This document shows, piece by piece, positions 56,137 to 64,000 of a stretch of DNA of 64,000 nucleotides. The translations under genes and the position numbers were made by a program. Source of the stretch: Mermis nigrescens (Eukaryota; Nematoda; Enoplea; Mermithida; Mermithidae). Location: assembly GCA_036768485.1 (NCBI GenBank), contig JAVLUZ010000340.1, positions 8,050,925-8,114,924 of the forward strand, read 5' to 3'. Numbering within the stretch: the first letter of the stretch is position 1; each line of letters starts with the position of its first letter. Below the pieces are notes generated by a model, which was given only the letters and a program-made list of their open reading frames with translations, did no database searches and was not told the origin of the DNA.

Positions 56137-57123
56137 ATGGCGCCACCAGTCGCGTCACAAATAACTGTTGGCACTACAGCAGGTATATCGGATACTAATG
56201 TGCGTGTTCAGCCACTGGGTACCCAAATTATACTGCCAAACGCGGATGAAACACCACCTCCACACGTAGAAATTGTTCACCAACATGCATCAGCCAAACA
56301 AAATGCGCAGCAGCGCAATCGCTCTCGCTATATGGAACATTTTTTCCAAATAGTCAAAACATTGGCTCATGATCCGCCATGCTATATTGTCCCTGACGTT
56401 TTGCACAATCTGCGCACCTACTTAGGTGACAGAGAAGGAATGATCATGTATGACGAACTGTTAGAGGCTGCTCAAGTTCCCCTCAACAATGTTTACACAA
56501 TCCATTTGCAACGTTTGTCCACAGCCAATGCACCCCAGCGCCCCTCGGCCTGGGTATCAGTCGCACAACCCGTGCCAGATGCTGATCGCGGACCACTGCC
56601 GCGTTTCATCTCGCAACCGAGCGTGTTTCAATGTCTGTATTATCCGGATGACTATTTTGTGAGAAATAGGTTTTTCTTAACCACCGGAATGATGCTGTAT
56701 GAAGTTCCGCTTGAATACTTGGTTAGTCACCACTACCTCAAAACTCTGAGCATTGTGACCGATGGCCAAGCACAGAACATTCTCCCTGAAGTATTGCCGC
56801 ACCGAGTGTGCCCGGCACCGGATAATATGGCACCATTATCGATCTCTATGCAGCAAATGATTGATATTTTTGAAAAATTTCGCAAATACCAAGCCGCATA
56901 TGAATCGGACTATCGGTTCCTACCAATTTTTTCATCCATAGATGCTATGCAAGCAAAAGTGCTTTTGGAATTCTTGGACAGACGTTTCCATTACTTCGCA
57001 TTTGCCTATGGCAGTAGGGCCATAGCCTGGCAAATGGTTGAGCAGCTGCATTGTATGTTGCATGTGGCTTTTCTCAGCCCACACTGGCGCCAGTTGATGC
57101 TTTTCCGGAATTCCCGGAATTAA
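56137..57123 (+). CDS. Large ORF, gag-like candidate, N-terminal part
   Basis: 328 codons starting MAPPVASQITVGTTAGISD. The Gln/His/Asn-rich N-terminal third (QHASAKQNAQQRNRSR) is followed by a globular region (YMEHFFQIVKTLAHDPPCYI, then LHNLRTYLGDREGMIMYDEL). The C-terminal half contains MQQMIDIFEKFRKYQAAYES and FHYFAFAYGSRAIAWQMVEQ. I do not recognise a family. The helical content, position and the zinc-knuckle-like motif in the downstream continuation suggest a Gag or nucleic-acid-binding protein of a retroelement, but RT does not follow. The frame ends by shift after 57120. Sequence to 57610 keeps coding character (for example VIEQRERKTLLPKVLQCVTR at 57390-57450). Confidence 0.45.
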   Translation: MAPPVASQITVGTTAGISDTNVRVQPLGTQIILPNADETPPPHVEIVHQHASAKQNAQQRNRSRYMEHFFQIVKTLAHDPPCYIVPDVLHNLRTYLGDREGMIMYDELLEAAQVPLNNVYTIHLQRLSTANAPQRPSAWVSVAQPVPDADRGPLPRFISQPSVFQCLYYPDDYFVRNRFFLTTGMMLYEVPLEYLVSHHYLKTLSIVTDGQAQNILPEVLPHRVCPAPDNMAPLSISMQQMIDIFEKFRKYQAAYESDYRFLPIFSSIDAMQAKVLLEFLDRRFHYFAFAYGSRAIAWQMVEQLHCMLHVAFLSPHWRQLMLFRNSRN

Positions 57124-58325
57124 CTGAGCAAATTGAAGACCAGGCCGAATGGCATCACACAATTTGAGCCGTTTGGCTTCAAACTGATTCAGAATTTGCT
57201 GTCCTGGTGCAATTTAATTGGTACAAAGGTTGCCAAAAGTCGGCCTACTACCTAAAACACAAATTGCAAGCGAATTTAGAAAAAATTTGCAGAGACAGAC
57301 GTCAAGCCTCTTTGCAAGACCCGCGGGTCCACGGCAAACAAAGAAAGGCAAGACTTTGATTGGTCTGTACCAGCCCAAGTCACGTTGCGACAAGCGTGCA
57401 TGGTCATTGAACAGCGCGAAAGGAAAACACTTCTTCCCAAAGTTCTGCAATGCGTGACGCGTCTGCATCACACTGGTTTGCTCACGCTTGCATCAGGCAT
57501 TCATGAAATGTCCGACAATGAACATTGTCATCGATTAAACGAATTTTACGACTCAAAATCGCAACACACCTTGCGTTGTTTGAAAAATTTGGAAAAAGAA
57601 CGTGTGAAACGGCTAGTTTGAGCCGAAATTTGCGCGCAATTGCAAGCGAGTACAAGCTACAAAGGCGCTAGGCGGCAAGCTCCACAATTGTCTAGGCAAT
57701 CGCAATCCCAAATTGCAATCGCATTCACAATCACAAACAAAAGCACAGGCACAAATGCAATCAAAACTGCAAGTAAAACCGCAAATGCACAAGCACGTAT
57801 GCAGGCTCAAACGCAGCCAAAACAGTATTTGGTGACGCACTCACATTCCGAATTGTACTCACAGGCACGTGCTGGACATATGTCGCGTTCGCTACAGCAG
57901 CAGCAGCACACGAGTATTGACAACAATCACAACCAAACCACGAAACTAATCAGGATTGTAAACAATCTCACCCATATCAACAGCAGGATCGATTGTTTTA
58001 TCCAACGCCATATCCAAATCGGAAAGCCAATCAGGTCTATACCAATCCACCACTTTGACGAGAGCCTTTATTACCACCACCGTGGCCAATTTCACAATTG
58101 AAGGAACGTTTGCGCGACACGTCTCACAAACAGTCTTATGGATTCACTCCGGAACCATATTCAATGCCGGTTCCACCAACACCGCATCGTTACGCGGATG
58201 ACGACAACAACGAAGACAAGGATGACGATCGACCTGTTGATCCCCATTGTAGTTTATGTCAACACTTATATGGACACAATGCATCACCGTATTGCGAAAG
58301 GGAGCGTTTGAATACGTGTCGCGAC
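57124..58325 (+). pseudogene. Continuation of gag-like ORF, with C-x2-C-x5-H-x5-C motif
   Basis: Open pieces in several frames: 57124-57355 (YYLKHKLQANLEKICRDRR), 57385-57621 (TLLPKVLQCVTRLHHTGLL), 57640-58101 (Gln/Ala/Thr-rich, QASTSYKGARRQAPQLSRQS) and 58098-58325 (KERLRDTSHKQSYGFTPEPY). The last contains an acidic DDDNNEDKDDD run and then CSLCQHLYGHNASPYC, a C-x2-C-x5-H-x5-C arrangement close to a retroviral zinc knuckle. It is cut by a MITE at 58326, and its tail (SRGSKSNYWDRY then stop at about 58672) follows the MITE. Frames suggest at least three lesions. A gag-like role is inference. Confidence 0.45.
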
Positions 58326-58585
58326 CATACGTGGGCAGCAAGAAATTTCTGGGGGGTGCAAGATTTTTTGAAGGTCAAAAAATGGCCTTAAAAACGATGG
58401 TATGGTGATAAAAACACCATTTTTCGACGTTTCTCATCAAGCACTATCCATTGGCATCAAAAAATTGCGAAAAAAGTGAAAAAAATTTTCAAAAATTGAA
58501 TTCTGGGGGGGTATTTTGATTTCTGGGGGGGTATTTTGGTTTCTGGGGGGGTGCATACCCCCCAAACCCCCCACGCCCAGGTGTG
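58326..58585 (+). mobile_element. hAT-like MITE, family A, copy 10
   Basis: Starts CATACGTGGGCAGC and ends GCCCAGGTGTG, with a perfect 8-base duplication GTCGCGAC (58318-58325 and 58586-58593), itself a palindrome. It interrupts the end of the gag-like ORF. Confidence 0.95.
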
Positions 58586-60200
58586 GTCGCGACACGGACT
58601 CTGACCGCGAATCTTCTCCGCGTTGCCGCGGCAAATCTCGTGGATCAAAATCCAATTATTGGGATCGCTATTGAACTTTGAAGTTCGAAATTATAAACTC
58701 TGCGACAGCCGTTGACTCGACCAGCAGCTTTTTTTCGGTTTTCGTTTTTCCTGATGTAAATTCCAGGACTTTTTTGCGTCATGCTATTCGTTTTTGTTCA
58801 ACACTTTTCACGTCCAATTATCACTGTAATTTCTTGATTCTCTGGTGCTTATTTTCTTGTCATTATCGCATAATTACATTCCTCATTTTTAAATTACCTC
58901 GTGTCTTAATTTTTGTCTATGTCTTTAATTTTTGCTCATGCATAGTGGCCTTTACTTGCCTTATAATCTCGTGTCTTAAAATTTTTGCTCATTAGCGGTG
59001 TTGTTATTACCATATCTTAGTTCTTTAACGGACAAGGGGTTTTCACACCCAATCTACAAAAACTTTTTCAATTCAAAAATTTCCTTACCTGGGGACTGAA
59101 GGAAGGCAAAAGAGGCGCCGAAGTGTTTGTGCAAAAGGTACAACTTCCCACACAATAATTTCGTGGAAAAAGAAAGGAAGAGTTGCTCAAGTGAGTTAAT
59201 GAGCTGAAGCAGGAATTAGCTTCGTTGAGAGTCTTCCTGAGCGCAAGCGGTGCCATGCGTTGGCGTTATCATTATTATTATTGTTATTTTTATTTTTGTT
59301 TTTCCCGTTTGCTCATGTTGAGGCGTTGCGGACGCCAGTAGCCCCCGAAAAATTCGCTACTATGTTTCGAATTTTTTTCGAAGCGTGGGGGAGTGTAACT
59401 GTGAGAGTTACACGGTGCGAACTTCGTTCCATTAGTTTGCACAGGCCTACCGACAACAGCTTGGTACTGTATTGGTTATCATAGCCATTTGCGAGTTGAC
59501 ATCTGCGGATGGGGGAGCTCGTGGTTATGCCTTCAGTTCTCAAAATAAACCCCTTATTTTTCATTACAAAATCTTTTAGATACTTGTCCGGTAAAACAGA
59601 ATTAAGTATATGATAATAGTAGTTGTTTTACTTGTTACTGCTTATTGTACTATTGTACGAGTCGATTTGAGAGCATTCTTGGTTAATGTTAGTTTGACTT
59701 AAACTTTAGTTTGACTGTATTGATCCCGTGATGGGATGTTAGTTGAAGTTGAGTTTTAGACGAAGTAGTCATCTGTTTTATTTTATCGTTTAGCAATATT
59801 GTTTTTGCTTCCGGCATCTGCCATGTGTTTATTATCAAATACAATTATAAAATCCACTCAGGGGTAAATTATACCAAGGGTGTGATAGGCCGGCCCCGAC
59901 CGTTGAGGATTTTTGAGCTTTTGGTGGACAGGATAGGTAAATAGTTTTCAGTTATTTATTTTGTTCAAAAGTCAATATTCTTTTCTCAACCCAAAAATGG
60001 TCAAAAACATTATTTAATTATTTATGATGATTGATCAGTCTAGAGCTCGTTGGTGTTGTTTTCAAACTTCATTGTGCTACATACATTAGGAACCAAAACA
60101 TTTCGAAACAAGTGTGAACTTTGAAAACAAGTTAATTTATGAACTTGAGCAGGGTTGAGATAGGTCAACTGACCTTGCGGCAATTCCAGGATTTAGGTCG
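58586..60200. other. Mostly noncoding DNA after the gag-like ORF
   Basis: 58594-58672 is the last coding piece of the gag-like ORF. 59260-59484 holds a 74-codon ORF with a very hydrophobic start that may be a low-complexity artefact. A candidate LTR start follows at 59394. A and T rich, no other gene. Confidence 0.4.
59385..59412 (+). other. Possible polypurine tract and LTR start of second element
   Basis: GTGGGGGAG (59385-59393) is immediately followed by TGTAACTGTGAGAGTTACA, a hairpin with TG at its start. This looks like a polypurine tract plus 3' LTR start on the plus strand. AATAAA follows at about 59540. No second LTR copy is in the window, so this is tentative. Confidence 0.3.
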
Positions 60201-60209
60201 GTACTTGTA

Positions 60210-60392
60210 GGATCTAGGGCGTAGCTGCTGAGACTCCCGACAAGAAGCAGTCAGCAATATTAGGACTGAGGGAGTCGAAGCCGTAGGTCTACAAGGGTTC
60301 AGAAGATCGAAGTTGTTAGCAACTACGCGATCGGAATCAGCGCTAAGAGCAGTCTAGGTACCTACGTAAGTAAGTCCCGAAAGGCAAATGTC
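60210..60392 (+). repeat. Inverted repeat, left arm
   Basis: About 180 bp matching 63203-63380 in reverse. It includes TCCCGACAAGAAG, CAATATTAGGAC and CTACAAGGGT blocks. The arms enclose about 2.8 kb with two younger MITEs. Confidence 0.6.
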
Positions 60393-60522
60393 AGGCGCGC
60401 CTGTGTTGCTCTTGTAGATACAGGCCCAAACATTTACATTAAGACCTTCATAAATCAACATTTTAAAATTTTCTGTAAAGAGAGTAAGAAAGAATTTGTG
60501 TTAAATACAATTTAGTTCATTA

Positions 60523-60953
60523 TAGTCTGTTTCAAAATTCTTGAGAATTTTTCAGTAAGGTGATTCGAAGGCAGTGAAAATACAGCCAATAGGCTTTAGG
60601 GCCTCCATCTGATTGGCTATAGCCTACTGCACCTTATTTGGCTCTCTAAACCTCGAGCTTTAGCACTCTGGCTCTTAGGAGCTGCGAGAGCTTGACCTGC
60701 AGCCTCACGCAAGAAAAATACCCACCACGCGCAAAGTTGAGCTCCATATTTCACACTGTGAAGTGAACGGTAATACCGCTAGGTCATTTGGAGAAGCTAC
60801 GGCGAAGTTTAAAATATTAAATAGCTCATTGTGCAATTATCGAATTGGTTGATGCGAGGCGGGTACTTAAGAAACGCTCTTTGCCGATTGGCTGAATTGT
60901 TAATACTCCGAATAACCGCACTGTGAAAGTCTCAAGAATTTTGAAACAGACTA
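60523..60953. mobile_element. TA-flanked MITE (Tc1/mariner-like), family E, copy 2
   Basis: 431 bp, ends TAGTCTGTTTCAAAATTC and GAATTTTGAAACAGACTA, each flanked by TA. The interior is unrelated to copy 1 beyond the ends. Confidence 0.85.
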
Positions 60954-61293
60954 TATGTAGAGATCCCTCTACACGCCATTGCGTCGCGTTGGATCAACGC
61001 AAATTTCTGTTTGTTTTGCATTACAATATACCTATGCATCATCGACTGATTGCCCCAGATGTACATTCTCATGCTCAATTTCCATACTTACGTATGCGAC
61101 CGTTAAGCGTAACGCTTAAGCGGCTCGCCCAGGACCACCTTCCCCTAAAAATTATCATATTTTCATTCCTTTCCCACACATATTTTCAATCAAAATCTGG
61201 GATAGAAAAATTGTTACTCACGCTCAATGCAAATGGAGTACGAATTGGTACATATGTTATCATATCTCACGTGTACTTAAAGATCATATGTGT

Positions 61294-62808
61294 CAGAGGC
61301 GTAGCCAGGATTTCGGTTAGGGAGGGGCATAAATAATAATTTTTAAGACTACTTTTGCATTGAATGCCTGTAACGATGTATAGTAAAACTGAGTTTTGTG
61401 ACCTTTAGTAGTGTAGCCTAGCAACATAATTTATTGGTTTCTGATGATCAAAAATACAAAAGGTGTAAAGCGGCCCGAAGTGCCAAGATTTTTTGGAATT
61501 TCTACCGTTTTTATGTAGAATTCACGGCCTTTCTATTGATATTGACAAACAATTTGGAAATTATAAGTGACGTAAAGTGCTGAGAAATTCAGTCATTTTT
61601 AACCGCCCTTATTATTTTGTAGCTCTGTGAATACTAATAGTCTGACAGAGCAGAAGCTTATCAAATTTGTACAAAAAAATTTTTGACAGTTCAAGCTTCT
61701 AACAAGAAAATTGCAAATAACTAACTTTGTCTGAAGATATTATACGTGATTCAGGCTTTTAAAGGCAATGCTGGAGCTTTACAAAAAGAAGGAAGAGTAA
61801 CTGGCGGCGCTATGCACCGGAAAATTTTGACGTTTTTGCACTCTAAACTCAATTTATACCGCTTGAATCATACAAAAAAGACAAATTAATGCCGGCGCGA
61901 AACGCCGGAAATTTTAAGAAATTCCTAACCCTTTTATCTGGCTTGTTCTCCCTAAAATCTCGTTGCACATGTACATTGAGATTTTACGGCTGCAGAGGGT
62001 CTTATGTGGCGCGCTCAAGCGTTCAGCGCTCCCAGCGGGGTCCGGGGCAGAATCCCGGAAAATTTTGTAAAAAAATCATTTTAATAGTAAATAGTAACTT
62101 TAAAATTTTCGCAAAATCGGCTAAATCTCAGTTCTGAATCAAGCCCAAAAACACTTAAGATTGATGAACTCCTATATTGCATAAAACTTCTGAGCTAAAA
62201 TGCGTTTTTTGACCTCTGCTAATTATATAGCGTAGCAACGGGTCGCTGCTAATAAGATATAGAAAAATGTATCAACGAAAATTTTGTTCTTACCGTTTTC
62301 AGGCCCATTTGTGGCCTTCTTATTAACAAGATACAGTTCAGAAGATTGGAAATGCGCAGAAACATAAGAAAATTTGGCCATTCCTCCCATTTAGAATAGG
62401 ATTATGTGTCCTTGTAAAGAAGGACAAACAAAGCAAAGAATAGACAAATTGGTATGTACACAAAAGACAAACAAAGCAGAGAATAGACAAACTCGTACAC
62501 AATCATTTTTGCACTTTTACTGTTATGCTCAACAAGCATGCGCAGTTTCAATCAATGGACAAATAGTGCACTAAATTACTAAAGTGATGTGAAGTGCTGG
62601 ATTATTTTAGCTGATTCAAGCTTTTAGATTCATTGGATCTATATAACAATAAATAATAGTGACTCGGCGCAAAGCGCTGGAAATTTTTGAAGTTTTTGCC
62701 TTTTTGAACACAGTTTTCTGGACACACATTATTGCAACAGAAAAATCAACAATATTTCTGAAAAATTTGGGGAGGGGCATGTGCCTCCAATGCCCCCTGG
62801 CTACGCCT
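61294..62808. mobile_element. 1.5-kb hAT-like nonautonomous element, family D
   Basis: Starts CAGAGGCGTAGCCAGGATTT and ends CCTGGCTACGCCT, with the 8-base duplication ATATGTGT on both sides. The right end lacks the last three expected bases. No transposase ORF is present. The interior has at least two related units, each with an AAGCTTTTA block followed by a GGCGC-type hairpin (about 61895 and 62666) and GGAAATTTT. Confidence 0.8.
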
Positions 62809-64000
62809 ATATGTGTGTGTGTGTCTCATATTTGTGCCTGTCTCGTTTGTACATACTTTTACTGTAAGCTTTTGCCCATAGGCCTATTGTCATATTCGTG
62901 GATTCATTTCATTTCTCTTTGTCTGTGTTGATATGCCTCTTTTTACGCGTTGGTTAAAACTGCGTGCGAGCGCAGTTTTGACGCACTTTAAGAATTTTTC
63001 TTTTTACATTACATTTTCTTGAGCCTGGGTGCCTATCCGCCAGCTTCGCGTCGAGCGTGTTCCTTTTTCTTTGCCGTACGTTGAGCAGGCCTCCGTAGGT
63101 GCTGTTCTTCTGCTTGGCTGCAGAAATCGTCTTAAGTTTATGTAAATACAGCTGTTCGCACTGTGTCTACTGATTCAACAAAGATACGAACATGGCGTGT
63201 ATTTGCCTTTGGGACTTACTTAGGTACCTAAACTGCTCTCAGCGCTGGTCAGGTTCGCAAGATCGCTAGGCGATTCTACACCCATTGACCCTTGTAGACC
63301 TAGGGCTTCAACTCCCTTGGTCCTAATATTGCTGACCACTTCTTGTCGGGAGTTTCAGCAGCTATGCCCTAAATCCTAAGAATCGTACTGTAACTTAAGA
63401 GTGGTTGTCGCGCTTTGGAGTTAACTCAGTAACCTAAGCTGCGCCGCTAGGGACTTGCTGATTAAGTACTTCCAGTATGTACGGATATCCAAACCAGCAG
63501 CACGCCGCCAGGGAAGATACCCAACACACAACAACTACAAAAGCAACAACCCACTCTAAGTACCTTCAGGGCTTACCTAAGTACCTTGCTACACCTAGCG
63601 CTGGTTAACGTGCTGCAGCAATTCGCCTGGGTACCTATTACTTAAAGACTCCACGGACATAGCAGGTCCGGTACCTAAAGAGTCAATGGACAGGGGAATC
63701 CGACCACAACACCTAACACAGGAGTAATTAGGTAACCCTGGAATTTGCCCAAGGTCCTCAGACCTATTTTGGACCAAAAGAATATTTTTTGTGATAAAAA
63801 CCAAGAAGTTTTTGCTTGAGAATACTTAAAGCGAAACGATTTACTAATTTCGATTTTACAAGCACTCTGAACAATAAACACAACAACAAAGAGCTGTACT
63901 CCAGGCTGTCATCTTCTATAAAAATTATGTAATAATTTTTATAGTTTTTGTTTCGAAATGGAATTGAAGAATTTTGATGAAAATATATAACAAAAAGGTT
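62809..64000. other. Noncoding DNA with inverted and short direct repeats
   Basis: 62809-62825 is a short TG run. 63203-63380 is the right arm of the inverted repeat. GGACTTACTTAGGTACC (63220) and GGCTTACCTAAGTACC (63568) are related short repeats, each followed by AGCGCTGGT. No gene seen. Confidence 0.5.
63203..63380 (-). repeat. Inverted repeat, right arm
   Basis: Reverse match of 60210-60392 (CCCTTGTAGACC, CCTAATATTG, CTTCTTGTCGGGAG blocks). Confidence 0.6.

Noticed and set aside
59260..59484. 74-codon ORF with a signal-peptide-like start
   Set aside because: The hydrophobic run comes from a TTATTATTAT-type simple repeat, and the frame crosses a candidate LTR start.

Overview
The window reads as AT-rich, transposon-packed DNA from an invertebrate animal. 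The evidence for a eukaryote is the mix of mobile elements: Polinton/Maverick fragments, a DIRS-type retrotransposon, Ty3-type LTR retrotransposons, a Merlin-type transposase and many short nonautonomous elements with 8-bp or TA target duplications. The mix is compatible with a nematode or another small invertebrate, but nothing here fixes the species. I see no convincing single-copy host gene, no rRNA, no intact tRNA and no CRISPR array.

Layout. 1-3.3 kb: a decayed Polinton piece with a chromodomain integrase on the minus strand, two small minus-strand ORFs, and the start of a protein-primed type B DNA polymerase (PolB) on the plus strand. 3.4-12.8 kb: noncoding repeats, including a 130-bp tandem repeat, long dispersed 'G' repeats of 1.3-1.7 kb, and several hAT-like MITEs. 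13.2-16.4 kb: a degenerate DIRS element on the minus strand, with one MITE inside its gag and another just upstream. 17-32.3 kb: mostly unassigned AT-rich DNA with scattered MITEs, one TA-flanked MITE carrying a tRNA-like promoter, and another G repeat. 32.34-40.44 kb: a second Polinton fragment. Its PolB gene is interrupted by a 3.92-kb near-perfect palindrome with Polinton hallmarks (AG...CT ends, 6-bp duplication) and again by a hAT-like MITE, and it ends where a third Polinton-type terminus begins. 40.44-43.24 kb: that third terminal repeat, a 9-bp minisatellite and a broken Merlin transposase.

43.24-52.28 kb is the clearest feature: a young Ty3-type LTR retrotransposon on the minus strand. 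Its LTRs of 637 and 638 bp are almost identical, and one open frame of 2479 codons spans it. The order is Gag, an envelope-like membrane glycoprotein, two consecutive retropepsin-like domains (the first with a degenerate catalytic triad), reverse transcriptase, RNase H and integrase. A glycoprotein between Gag and protease in one frame is unusual, because env normally lies after integrase.

52.28-59.4 kb, plus strand: the integrase end of another Ty3-type element, then about 5 kb of extra ORFs. These include an RNase D/WRN-like 3'-5' exonuclease and a large protein ending in a zinc-knuckle-like motif, which is split by a MITE. A possible polypurine tract and LTR start follow at 59.39 kb. 59.4-64 kb: noncoding repeats, a second TA-flanked MITE, a 1.5-kb hAT-like nonautonomous element and a pair of inverted repeats.

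The genes do not form a cellular pathway. They are layered selfish elements whose target duplications allow relative dating: the MITEs and the palindrome are younger than the Polinton, DIRS and exonuclease/gag-like sequences they interrupt, and the intact LTR element is among the youngest.
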